The notes beneath the pieces were generated by a model. It saw only the letters and a program-made list of their open reading frames with translations, did not search any database and was not told where the DNA came from. A program made the position numbers and the translations under genes. DNA of 44,795 nt from DASUBV01 sp035763085 (GTDB lineage Bacteria; Actinomycetota; Actinomycetes; Streptosporangiales; Streptosporangiaceae), in contig DASUBV010000399.1 of assembly GCA_035763085.1 (NCBI GenBank), positions 1 through 44,795 on the forward strand, written 5' to 3'. Within the stretch, counting starts at the first letter, position 1. Every line of letters starts with the position of its first letter. Below, piece by piece: positions 16,041 to 26,587 of this stretch.

Positions 16041-16250
16041 ATGCGACTCAGCGCCCGCAACAAGATCCAGGCCCGGGTAACCGGCATCACCAGGGGCGAG
16101 GCTGCCGCCAACGTCGAGCTGGACGCCGGCGGGGTGCGGCTGGTGGCCTCGATCACTACCGAGGCCGTCGCCGAGCTGGGCCTGGCCGAGGGCTCTCAGG
16201 TCGTCGCCATCGTCAAGGCCTCGGACGTCATTGTCGCCGTCCCCGACTAG
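16041..16250 (+). CDS. molybdenum-pterin binding (Mop/TOBE) protein
   Basis: A 69-residue single TOBE domain: MRLSARNKIQARVTGITRGEAAANVELD, then a strand with SITTEAVAELGL, ending QVVAIVKASDVIVAV, which is the molbindin signature. Such small proteins bind molybdate or tungstate in oligomers and are thought to store or pass on the oxyanion. ATG at 16041 follows GGAG with eight bases between. It is divergent from the XdhC-like gene, and repeat copy B lies in the shared upstream region. No ModABC transporter is present here. Confidence 0.9.
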   Translation: MRLSARNKIQARVTGITRGEAAANVELDAGGVRLVASITTEAVAELGLAEGSQVVAIVKASDVIVAVPD

Positions 16251-16271
16251 GGCAGCCTGCCCCGGCCGCCG

Positions 16272-18014
16272 CTACTGGGACAGGAGTGCCCGGACCGCGT
16301 CGCGCAGCGGGCCCATCCGCGCCGCGGCGGCGCGCCGTGCCTCGTCCAGGCGGCCGCCGTCCACCGGCTGAGTGACCTCCAGGTAGGCCTTGAGCTTAGG
16401 CTCGGTGCCGCTGGGCCGGATCACGACCCGGGCGCCGGTCAGCCGGTAGATCAGCACGTCCGCGGACGGCAGGTCGCGGGTGCCGCCGGTCAGATCGGTC
16501 ACCGAGGACACCCCCTCGCGGCCCAGGAATGTCGGGGCAGCGGCGCGCAGCCGCGCTGTGACGTCGGCCGGCGAGCTGGTGGTCACGGTCAGCTGCTCGG
16601 TCAGGTGCACGCCGTGCGCGGCCTCCAGGGCGTCATAGCACTCCATCAGTGACTCGCCGCCCGAGCGGGCCCGGGTGGCCAGGCCGAGCACGGCCAGCGC
16701 CGCCCCGATGCCGTCCTTGTCGCGGACGAGGTCGGTCACCGCGTAGCCCAGCGCCTCCTCATAGCCCAGCACGAACCGGCTGCCGGGCCGGGACTCCCCG
16801 CCCCGCACGATCCACTTGAACCCGGTCAGCGTCTGGACGTACTGCGCCCCGGCCGCCGCGGCGATCCGCGACAGCATGGTCGAGGACACCACCGTGGAGA
16901 CCAGCAGCCGGTCATCGGCGGCGCCCGGCTCGGCCGGAGCCGGGAACCGGTCCAGCAGGTAGGCGCCGAGCAGCGCGCCGACCTGGTCGCCGGTCAGCGT
17001 CCGCCAGCCGCCAGGAGCGTCCGGGTCGGGCGCGGCGACCGCGAGCCGGTCGCCGTCGGGATCGCTGGCGATGACCAGGTCCGCGCCGGACCGCCGGGCC
17101 AGGGCAATGGCCAGGTCCAGTGCGCCCGGCAGCTCCGGGTTGGGGAACTGCACGGTCGGGAAGGCCGGGTCCGGCTCGGCCTGGGCCTCGACCACGTCCG
17201 GCTCGGAGAAGCCAGCCTGCTCGAAGGCGCGCAGCGCCAGGCTGCCGGCCACTCCGTGCAGCGGCGTGTAGACAAAGCGCAGCCAGGTCGCTCCTGGCGG
17301 GCCCGGCGAGACCGCGCACACCGCGTCCAGGTAGGCCTGGGCGATCTCGTCGCCCAGCCGGGTGATCAGCGGGCTGTCCGGGGCACTGACCGGGACCTGC
17401 GCCAGCGGGCCGAGCGCGGCGATGGCCGCCTCGATCTCCACGTCGGCCGGCGGCACGATCTGCGCGCCGTCGGCCAGGTAGAGCTTGTAGCCGTTGTCCT
17501 CGCGCGGGTTGTGGCTGGCCGTGATCATGACTCCGGCCGCCGCGCCGACGTGCCGGATGGCGAAGGCCAGCAGGGGCGTGGGCTGCTGCGGTGGCAGCAG
17601 CAGGACCCGGATCCCGGCGCCGGCCAGCACCCGGGCGGCCTCGTCGGTGAACTCGTCGCTGCGATACCGGGCGTCGCACCCGATGACCACGCCCGCCTCG
17701 GCCGCGCTGCGGTCGCGGCGCAGCAGCCAGCCGGCCAGCGCCGCCGTGGCGGCCCGCACGACCGCCCGGTTCATCCGGTTCGGGCCGGCCGCCACGGCCC
17801 CGCGCAGCCCGGCGGTGCCGAACTCCAGCCGTGCCGCGAACCGGTCGGCGAGCTCCGCGGCGGCCGCCGGGCCGCCGCCGGCCAGCAGGGCCGACAGCTC
17901 AGCCCGGTCCCGCTCGTCGGGGTCATCAGCGATCCAGGCGGTGACCCGCGATCGCAGGTCCTCGGTCAGGGTGGTGTCGCTCATCTGTGTCAGTTCCGGC
18001 ATCCCGCTCGGCAT
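16272..18014 (-). CDS. phospho-sugar mutase (phosphopentomutase/phosphoglucomutase type)
   Basis: A 580-residue alpha-D-phosphohexomutase-superfamily enzyme. The phosphoserine loop TASHNPREDNGYKLY lies near residue 165, the metal loop ASDPDGDRLAV near 316, the sugar-binding loop GYEEALGY near 415 and the phosphate-binding loop RPSGTEPKLKAYLEV near 537. Members of this length convert hexose or pentose 1-phosphates to 5/6-phosphates. Its place after purine nucleoside phosphorylase suggests it isomerises (deoxy)ribose-1-phosphate for DeoC. ATG at 18014 follows GAGGAA. ATG at 17984 (MSDTTLTEDL) is an alternative. It is the last gene of the nucleoside-uptake operon, 116 bases after the phosphorylase. 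Confidence 0.92.
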   Translation of the reverse strand: MPSGMPELTQMSDTTLTEDLRSRVTAWIADDPDERDRAELSALLAGGGPAAAAELADRFAARLEFGTAGLRGAVAAGPNRMNRAVVRAATAALAGWLLRRDRSAAEAGVVIGCDARYRSDEFTDEAARVLAGAGIRVLLLPPQQPTPLLAFAIRHVGAAAGVMITASHNPREDNGYKLYLADGAQIVPPADVEIEAAIAALGPLAQVPVSAPDSPLITRLGDEIAQAYLDAVCAVSPGPPGATWLRFVYTPLHGVAGSLALRAFEQAGFSEPDVVEAQAEPDPAFPTVQFPNPELPGALDLAIALARRSGADLVIASDPDGDRLAVAAPDPDAPGGWRTLTGDQVGALLGAYLLDRFPAPAEPGAADDRLLVSTVVSSTMLSRIAAAAGAQYVQTLTGFKWIVRGGESRPGSRFVLGYEEALGYAVTDLVRDKDGIGAALAVLGLATRARSGGESLMECYDALEAAHGVHLTEQLTVTTSSPADVTARLRAAAPTFLGREGVSSVTDLTGGTRDLPSADVLIYRLTGARVVIRPSGTEPKLKAYLEVTQPVDGGRLDEARRAAAARMGPLRDAVRALLSQ

Positions 18015-18130
18015 GTGCCAGGTTCCTCGTGTTTCTGCCCGTCCCGGGCGGGCGCCGGTCCCGGTGCGCCCGCTGCTCCCATTTCATGCTGGCCGGCGGC
18101 CGGGCAGGCACCCGGGGCCGGCGTGGCCCG

Positions 18131-18952
18131 CTAGGCCGTCCGCGGCAGGATGCCGGCCAGCAGCTCGCCCATCCGCGCTGCCGCCGCCTTTCCGGTGGCC
18201 AGGACGTCCGCGTGGTCCAGCGGCTGGTCCGACAGGCCGGCCGCGATGTTGGTGACCAGTGAGATGCCCAGCACCTCGGCGCCCAGGTGCCGGGCGGCGA
18301 TCGCCTCCAGGGCGGTGGACATGCCCACCATGTCGGCCCCGCAGGTGCGCAGCATCCGGATCTCGGCCGGGGTCTCATAGTGCGGGCCGGGCAGCGCCGC
18401 GTAAACGCCCTCGGTCAGCTCCGGGTCCGCGGCCCTGGCGATGTCCCGCAGCCGCGCCGCGTACAGGTCCGACAGGTCGGTGAACCGCGGCCCGTAGCCC
18501 TCCGGCGGCGGCGGGCCGGCCAGCGGGGACTGCGCGGTCAGGTTGAGCTGGTCGCTGATCAGCACCGGCTGGCCCGGCCGCAGCCCGGCCCGGATCCCGC
18601 CGGAGGCGTTGGTGAGCACCACGATCCGGCAGCCCGCCGCGACCGCTGTCCGGACGCCGTGCACGACCCGGGCCACCGGGTGGCCCTCGTACAGGTGGGT
18701 GCGGCCCAGGAAGACCAGCACTCGCAGCGGCCCGACGGCCAGCGACCGGACCACCGGGACATGTCCTGGCACGGTCGCCTCGGCGAAGCCGCCCAGGTCG
18801 GCCAGCGCGACCTCGGCGTCGGCCGTGCCGAGCGCGTCGGCGGCGGGCATCCAGCCCGAGCCGAGCACCACTGCGGCGTCGTGGGCAGCGTGCCCGGTCA
18901 GCTCGGCTAGCCGGGCGGCGCTGGCCGCGGCGGCGGTATAGGGATCACTCAT
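18131..18952 (-). CDS. punA: purine nucleoside phosphorylase (class I, trimeric type)
   Basis: A 273-residue enzyme that splits inosine or guanosine and their deoxy forms with phosphate into base and pentose-1-phosphate. Motifs are VVLGSGW (phosphate loop), FLGRTHLYEGHP, LTNASGGIRAGLRPG, ALPGPHYETPAEIRMLRTCGADMVGMST and SLVTNIAAGLS, whose Asn is the base-binding residue of 6-oxopurine-specific PNPs. Its ATG overlaps the stop of the upstream permease gene by four bases (ATGA). The pairing with a nucleoside importer and a phosphomutase gives a direct route from imported purine nucleosides to central metabolism. Confidence 0.94.
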   Translation of the reverse strand: MSDPYTAAAASAARLAELTGHAAHDAAVVLGSGWMPAADALGTADAEVALADLGGFAEATVPGHVPVVRSLAVGPLRVLVFLGRTHLYEGHPVARVVHGVRTAVAAGCRIVVLTNASGGIRAGLRPGQPVLISDQLNLTAQSPLAGPPPPEGYGPRFTDLSDLYAARLRDIARAADPELTEGVYAALPGPHYETPAEIRMLRTCGADMVGMSTALEAIAARHLGAEVLGISLVTNIAAGLSDQPLDHADVLATGKAAAARMGELLAGILPRTA

Positions 18953-20216
18953 GCCTTGATGTAGGGCTTTCCGTCGGCCGCCGGCGCCCTGACGCGGCCG
19001 ACGAGGCCGGCCACCGCGACGATCGTGGCGACGTACGGGGCCATCAGCAGGATGTCAGACGGGATGGGGACATTGGTGGTCGCCAGCACGGATCCGAGCT
19101 GGGAGGTGAACCCGAACAGCAGCGCCGCGGCGAGCGCGCCGAGCGGCGTCCACCGGCCGAAGATCAGCGCCGCCAGAGCAATGTAGCCCATGCCCGAGGA
19201 GATGTTGGGCGAGAAGTTCCCGGCCGAGCCGAGGGTCAGGTATGCGCCGCCGATGCCGGCGATCAGGCCGCCGAGGATCACCGCGCCGTACCGGGTGCCC
19301 AGCACCCGGATGCCGACGGTGTCGGCCGCCATCGGGTGCTCGCCGACGGAGCGCACGCGCAGCCCCCAGCGGGTGCTGAACAGTCCGACCTGCACAACGA
19401 TCAGCAGCACGTAGGTGATGTACAGGAAGATCGTGCTGTCGAAGAGAACCGGGCCGAGGATCGGGATGTCGCCCAGCAGCGGGATCTTCACCGGCAGGTA
19501 GGTGGACGGGGAGTTGAGCGAGTTCTCGTAGGGGGTCAGCGCCCGGTCATACAGGAACCCGGTCAGGCCGGCGGCGAACACGTTCAGGACCACGCCCAGC
19601 ACCACCTGGTCGACCAGGTAGCGGATGGCGAAGACGGCCAGCATCGCGCCCAGCAGCCCGCCGGCCACCGAGCCCAGCACCAGGCCGAGCCACAGCGCGC
19701 CGAAGAAGCTGGCCACGATCGCGCCGGTGAACGCGCCGAACAGCAGCTGGCCCTCGATCGCGATGTTGATCACACCCGACCGCTCGCACAGGCAGCCCGC
19801 CAGGGCGCCCAGGATCAGCGGGATCGACGCCGCCAGCGTGCCCTGCAGCAGGTTGACGACATTGAACGGGATGCTCTGCCCGGCCTGGGCCCAGCACAGC
19901 AGGGCGAGCACGAAGGTGAACAGGACCACCCCGATGCTGACCCGCCGGGCCACCGCGCCCGCCGGGCGCAGCGCCCGGCCCACGCCGGCGGCCAGCGAGA
20001 TCGCGCCGCACACGTAGGCCGTGGTGGCCGCGGGCAGGCTCAGGTCGGGCACCGCGACCTTGGCGAAGTCCTGGGAGAAGGCGAAGACCGCGTCGCCGTG
20101 TGCCGCGTACATGCCGAACCCGAGGATGTCCACGAGGCCGAACAGCACGAACGTGGCCGCGGCCACCATCCGGCGGTCGACGGTGAGCGAGACCCCGGCG
20201 GGCCTGGTCAGCGCGG

Positions 20217-20229
<13 letters not shown>
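18949..20229 (-). CDS. nucleoside ABC transporter permease (second permease)
   Basis: A 426-residue inner-membrane subunit of a BMP-type nucleoside ABC importer, in the same family as the ribose/guanosine-type permeases. About ten hydrophobic segments are visible. The family motifs GCLCERSGVINIAIEGQLLFGAF and, before the last helices, SVGEHPMAADTVGI are present; the latter is the EAA-like coupling loop. It overlaps the upstream permease gene by 13 bp and punA by 4 bp. The N-terminal 20 residues are polar and the first helix begins near residue 22. Confidence 0.92.
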
Positions 20230-23263
<3,034 letters not shown>

Positions 23264-23299
23264 CGCGCCCTCCTCCCGTTACCAGATCCGGACCCGCCA

Positions 23300-23332
23300 G
23301 TGGCCAGGGCGGCGAGATGCCGCCCTGGCCAC
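23300..23332 (-). terminator. perfect 14-bp hairpin between the BMP gene and the ABC ATPase gene
   Basis: GTGGCCAGGGCGGC (23300-23313) and its exact complement (23319-23332) enclose a 5-base loop (GAGAT). There is no T-run. In binding-protein operons such a structure acts as a leaky terminator or 3'-end stabiliser that keeps the binding protein in excess over membrane components. That role here is inferred. Confidence 0.75.
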
Positions 23333-23384
23333 ATGGTCAGGCTGTCAAGAATTCAGCCGTATTCGATATTTGCCAGCTGGCGAT

Positions 23385-24491
23385 TTACACCGGGGACTTG
23401 GTGGCCGGCTTGATCTTGCCGCTGATGATGTCCTGCTTGATCTTGTTCAGCTGTGACTGCAGCGACGCCGGGACCTTGCTGGCGAAGTCGTGGAACGGCG
23501 AGAGCACGGCGCCCTGGTTCTCCAGGGTGCCCACGTAGTTGCCGCCCTTGAACGTGCCGTTGGCCGCCGCCAGCACCGCCGCCTTGACCGAGGCCTGGAT
23601 GCCCTTGGTCACGCTGGAGATGAAGTACTTGCAGTACTGCGCCGCGCTGACGCAGCCGTCGGTGTCCACCCACATCATGTTGACCTTCTGCGAGCCGGCC
23701 TGGGCGTCCGCGTTCTGGACGGCCTTGGCGGCACCGAGGCCAACGTTCCCGGCGACCGGGAAGATCACGTCAGCGTGCTGGGAGATGAAGGTGTTGGTAG
23801 CCCGCTGCCCGGCGCTCTGGTCCGTGAAGTTGCCGGTGAACAGGCCGCGCTGGGTCTTCTCGTTCCAGCCCAGCACCTTGACGTTCTTGTGGTTCTGGGA
23901 GTTGTAGTACTGCACGCCGTCCCAGAAGCCGTCCATGTAGATGGTCACCGTGGGCAGCTTCTGGCCGCCGAAGGTGGCCACCACACCGGTCTTGGACATC
24001 CCGGCCGCCAGGTAGCCGCCGAGGAAGCCGTCCTGCGCGGTGTTGAACACCAGAGCGTCGACATTGCTGATCGCGGGGGAGTAGCTGTAGTCCACGATCG
24101 CGAACTTCTGGTCCGGGTTGGCCTGGGCCGCCTTCTGGGTGTTGTCGCCCATCAGGAACCCGACCGTGACAATGATCCCGCACTTCTTGGCGATGAACGC
24201 GTTGATGTTCGGGGCGTAGTCGCTGCTGGACTGCGACTGCAGGTACTTCACCTGAATGTTCGGGTTGGCCGCCGCCGCCTGCTGCATGCCCTGCCAGGAG
24301 GAGGCGTTGAAGGACCGGTCGTCGATGCCGCCGGTGTCGGTCACCATGCAGCCCAGGAACTTGCTGGCAGTAGCACCCGAGGCTGAGCCGGATGCACTGG
24401 AGCTTGCGTTCGGGGCCTGCGTTTTAGATCCGCACGCCGCCAGCAGCGCAATGGCGCTGACTGCCGCGGCAGTCCTGAGAATCGCTCTCAC
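23385..24491 (-). CDS. BMP family nucleoside-binding lipoprotein
   Basis: A 368-residue extracellular solute-binding lipoprotein of the BmpA/PnrA family. The signal peptide MRAILRTAAAVSAIALLAAC ends in a lipobox (LLAAC) with the lipidated Cys at residue 20. A Ser/Ala/Gly linker of about 20 residues follows. The mature domain begins with FLGCMVTDTGGIDDRSFNASSWQGM, the family signature (DxGGIDDxSFN), and includes VDTDGCVSAAQYCKYFISSVTKG near the C-terminus. It should capture nucleosides outside the membrane and deliver them to the two permeases. GTG at 24491 follows AGGAGG. It heads the leftward operon. Confidence 0.94.
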   Translation of the reverse strand: MRAILRTAAAVSAIALLAACGSKTQAPNASSSASGSASGATASKFLGCMVTDTGGIDDRSFNASSWQGMQQAAAANPNIQVKYLQSQSSSDYAPNINAFIAKKCGIIVTVGFLMGDNTQKAAQANPDQKFAIVDYSYSPAISNVDALVFNTAQDGFLGGYLAAGMSKTGVVATFGGQKLPTVTIYMDGFWDGVQYYNSQNHKNVKVLGWNEKTQRGLFTGNFTDQSAGQRATNTFISQHADVIFPVAGNVGLGAAKAVQNADAQAGSQKVNMMWVDTDGCVSAAQYCKYFISSVTKGIQASVKAAVLAAANGTFKGGNYVGTLENQGAVLSPFHDFASKVPASLQSQLNKIKQDIISGKIKPATKSPV

Positions 24492-24551
24492 CGATACCTC
24501 CTACGTCATAGCAGCCACATCGCTGCGGACAAGAGCGTCGGACCCGCCCGC

Positions 24552-24570
24552 GCATCCTGGCCCAGGATGC
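24552..24570. promoter_or_regulatory. perfect 19-bp palindrome, candidate operator of the divergent nucleoside operons
   Basis: Half-sites GCATCCTGG and CCAGGATGC flank one central base. The site lies 61 bases before the BMP start. It sits just downstream of the leftward -10-like GATATA (24581-24586 read on the minus strand), so it would cover the first transcribed bases, and it is upstream of the rightward TATATC. One regulator bound here could control both uptake and salvage arms. No regulator gene is adjacent. Confidence 0.6.
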
Positions 24571-24612
24571 CTGAGTCCGGTATATCCCCCCCAAGGGATG
24601 ACCGAAGGTTAA

Positions 24613-24718
24613 CTGCGGAGGTAACCCCGTGAAAGGCGGAAACTGCCTCCGCGCAGCCCTGTTGCACAATTGAGACCCGCAGGTCGGGCCGCGTGGCCCG
24701 ACCGCGACCTTGCGGAGG
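24613..24718 (+). promoter_or_regulatory. cdd leader with alternative Shine-Dalgarno pairing
   Basis: CCTCCGC (24646-24652) is exactly complementary to GCGGAGG at two places: 24615-24621, the ribosome-binding site of a 14-codon ORF, and 24712-24718, the ribosome-binding site of cdd. The two pairings exclude each other. Between them lies a perfect 9-bp stem, GGTCGGGCC/GGCCCGACC (24682-24690 and 24695-24703, loop GCGT). The layout looks like a translational switch or attenuator. This is inferred from complementarity only. Confidence 0.45.
24629..24673 (+). CDS. possible 14-residue leader peptide upstream of cdd
   Basis: GTG at 24629 lies six bases after GGAGGT, an excellent ribosome-binding site, and opens MKGGNCLRAALLHN followed by TGA. 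The sequence that could sequester either this site or the cdd site (CCTCCGC) lies within its codons 6-8, so a translating ribosome would cover it and free the cdd site. There are no runs of a regulatory amino acid. It is too short for family recognition. Confidence 0.35.
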   Translation: MKGGNCLRAALLHN

Positions 24719-24722
24719 GTGC

Positions 24723-25151
24723 ATGACCATCGACTGGGCCGCGCTGCGCGCTGCCGCCACCGAGGTGGCCGGCCGTGCGTACGCCCCTTACTCCCGGCTG
24801 CGCGTCGGCGCTGCCGGGCTGGTCCCCGGCGGAGCCGTGGTGACGGGCTGCAACGTGGAGAACGCCTCGTTCGGGCTGACGCTGTGCGCCGAGTGCGGCC
24901 TGGTCTCGGCGCTGCACGCAGCCGGCCACGACAAGCTGGTGGCGGTCAGCGTGGTGGCGGGCGACGGCGCGCCGCTGGTGCCGTGCGGGCGGTGCCGGCA
25001 GCTGTTGCTGGAGGCCGGCGGCCCGGAGCTGCTGCTCGACGCCGACGGCGGGCCGCGGCGGCTCGGTGACCTGCTGCCCGGCGCGTTCGACCCGGCCGAG
25101 CTGGCCGGCCGCCGCGAGGGTGACGGCGACCCCGGCGGTGCCGGTGCCTGA
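24723..25151 (+). CDS. cdd: cytidine deaminase
   Basis: A 142-residue zinc enzyme converting cytidine and deoxycytidine to uridine and deoxyuridine. The substrate loop is GCNVENASFGLTLCAEC; this contains the first zinc ligand Cys and the catalytic Glu of CAE. PCGRCRQLLLE supplies the other two zinc cysteines. The N-terminus AYAPYSRLRVGAAG is typical. The last 20 residues are Gly/Asp/Arg-rich beyond the fold. ATG at 24723 is preceded by GCGGAGGG. It overlaps the thymidine phosphorylase start by 14 bp and is the first gene of the rightward salvage arm. Confidence 0.95.
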   Translation: MTIDWAALRAAATEVAGRAYAPYSRLRVGAAGLVPGGAVVTGCNVENASFGLTLCAECGLVSALHAAGHDKLVAVSVVAGDGAPLVPCGRCRQLLLEAGGPELLLDADGGPRRLGDLLPGAFDPAELAGRREGDGDPGGAGA

Positions 25152-26418
25152 CGTCGTTGACCTGATCCGGGCCAAGCGAGACGGCGGCCTGCTGGCCGGG
25201 CCGGACATCGAGTGGCTGATCAGTTCCTACACCGCCGGCCAGATCGCCGAGGAGCAGATGTCGGCGCTGCTGATGGCCATCGTGTTCCGCGGCCTGGACC
25301 CCGGCGAGCTGCAGGCCTGGACAGCCGCCATGATCGCCTCGGGGGAGCGGCTGGACCTGTCCGCCGTGTCCGCCCCCACCGTCGACAAGCACTCCACGGG
25401 CGGGGTCGGGGACAAGGTCTCGCTGATCCTGGCGCCGCTGGTAGCCAGCTGCGGTGCCGCGGTGCCGCAGCTGTCGGGCCGCGGGCTGGGCCACACCGGC
25501 GGCACCCTGGACAAGCTGGAGGCGATCCCCGGCTGGCGGGCCAGCCTGGGCAATGCCGAGATCGTCAGCCTGCTGCGCGAGGTCGGCTGCGTGATCTGCG
25601 CCGCCGGGGCGGGCCTGGCCCCGGCCGACCGGCGGCTGTACGCGCTGCGCGACGTCACCGGGACGGTCGAGTCGATCCCGCTGATCGCCAGCTCGATCAT
25701 GTCCAAGAAGATCGCCGAGGGCACGGCCGCGCTGGTGCTGGACGTGAAGGTGGGCAGCGGCGCGTTCATGCCCGACATCGGCTCGGCCCGCAAGCTGGCC
25801 GAGACGATGGTCGAGCTCGGCGAGGCGGCCGGGGTGCGCACCAGCGCGCTGCTGACCCGGATGGACGAGCCGCTGGGCCGGGCCGCGGGCAACGGGGTCG
25901 AGGTCGAGGAGTCGGTGGCCACGCTGCGCGGCGAGGGCCCCGACGACCTGGTCGAGGTGACGCTGGCCCTGGCGCGGGAGATGCTCGCGCTGGCCGGGCT
26001 CGCGGCGGACCCGGCCGACGCGCTGGCCGGCGGCCGGGCGCTGGCCAGGTACCGGGACATGATCAGGGCGCAGGGCGGTGATCCCGACGCGGAGCTGGCG
26101 CCGGCGCCGCACACCATGGTCGTGCGGGCGGCCGAGTCCGGCTTCGTGCGGCGGCTGGACGCGCGGGCCGTCGGGGTGGCGGCCTGGCGGCTCGGGGCCG
26201 GCCGGGCCCGGAAGGAGGACGCGGTGAGCGCCGCGGCCGGGGTCATCTGCCTGGCCAAGCCCGGCGACCGGGTCGCCGCCGGTGACCCGGTGCTAGAGCT
26301 GCGTGCCGAGGACGAGACTCGCTTCGGCCGTTCCGTTTCTGCTCTGGAACATGCGATCGAGATCGGTGCGCAGCCGCCGTCGCGCCCGCCGGCCGTCCTG
26401 GAGCGCATCGGGACCTGA
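25138..26418 (+). CDS. deoA: thymidine phosphorylase
   Basis: A 426-residue pyrimidine nucleoside phosphorylase that cleaves thymidine or deoxyuridine to base and deoxyribose-1-phosphate. Family motifs are VVDLIRAKRDGGLL at the start, KHSTGGVGDKVSLILAPL (phosphate-binding), SGRGLGHTGGTLDKLEAIPG (family signature) and LIASSIMSKKIAEG. The C-terminal domain includes ADFxxR-like SGFVRRLDARAVGVAAWRLGAGRARKED. The start is uncertain: GTG codons at 25120, 25138 and 25144 are in frame. I used 25138, which overlaps cdd by 14 bp. Transcription probably ends in the hairpin at 26462-26510. Confidence 0.93.
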   Translation: MPVPDVVDLIRAKRDGGLLAGPDIEWLISSYTAGQIAEEQMSALLMAIVFRGLDPGELQAWTAAMIASGERLDLSAVSAPTVDKHSTGGVGDKVSLILAPLVASCGAAVPQLSGRGLGHTGGTLDKLEAIPGWRASLGNAEIVSLLREVGCVICAAGAGLAPADRRLYALRDVTGTVESIPLIASSIMSKKIAEGTAALVLDVKVGSGAFMPDIGSARKLAETMVELGEAAGVRTSALLTRMDEPLGRAAGNGVEVEESVATLRGEGPDDLVEVTLALAREMLALAGLAADPADALAGGRALARYRDMIRAQGGDPDAELAPAPHTMVVRAAESGFVRRLDARAVGVAAWRLGAGRARKEDAVSAAAGVICLAKPGDRVAAGDPVLELRAEDETRFGRSVSALEHAIEIGAQPPSRPPAVLERIGT

Positions 26419-26419
26419 T

Positions 26420-26575
26420 CCCGGGGGCGCGGCCGGGGCGCCGCCGGACTGAGGAGCCTGAGCGAGCCGGGGCGGTGCGGCGGCGCGTCCGGAGCGCCGC
26501 CCTGGCTCGCGGGCGGCACTGCGACCAGGGAACGCGGTGGCTCCCGGGCATCCCGCCGGCGAGCGGGCAAGCAGA
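26420..26575 (+). repeat. dispersed repeat, copy C, with nested hairpin insertion
   Basis: This copy shares CGCCGGACTGAGGAGCCTG with copy B. After a 61-bp interruption it continues with CTGCGACCAGGGAACGCGG, CTCCCGGGCATCCCGCC and GGCGAGCGGGCA, as in copies A and B. The interruption (26461-26521) is bounded by CTG on both sides and consists almost wholly of a strong hairpin. The copy lies between deoA and add and reaches to within 15 bases of the add start. Confidence 0.65.
26462..26510 (+). terminator. hairpin inside repeat copy C, after deoA
   Basis: Outer arms GCGAGCC (26462-26468) and GGCTCGC (26504-26510), with inner arms GGCGGCGC (26479-26486) and GCGCCGCC (26494-26501) around a 7-base loop. 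It starts 44 bases after the deoA stop. It probably terminates or processes the cdd-deoA transcript, leaving add to be transcribed from its own promoter or by read-through. Confidence 0.6.
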
Positions 26576-26587
26576 GCGTCTGTGACA

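Noticed and set aside
26537..26587. Start of adenosine deaminase at GTG 26537 inside repeat copy C
   Set aside because: The extra 17 residues come from the repeat and adenosine deaminases begin close to the AEIRQVPKVLLHDH region.
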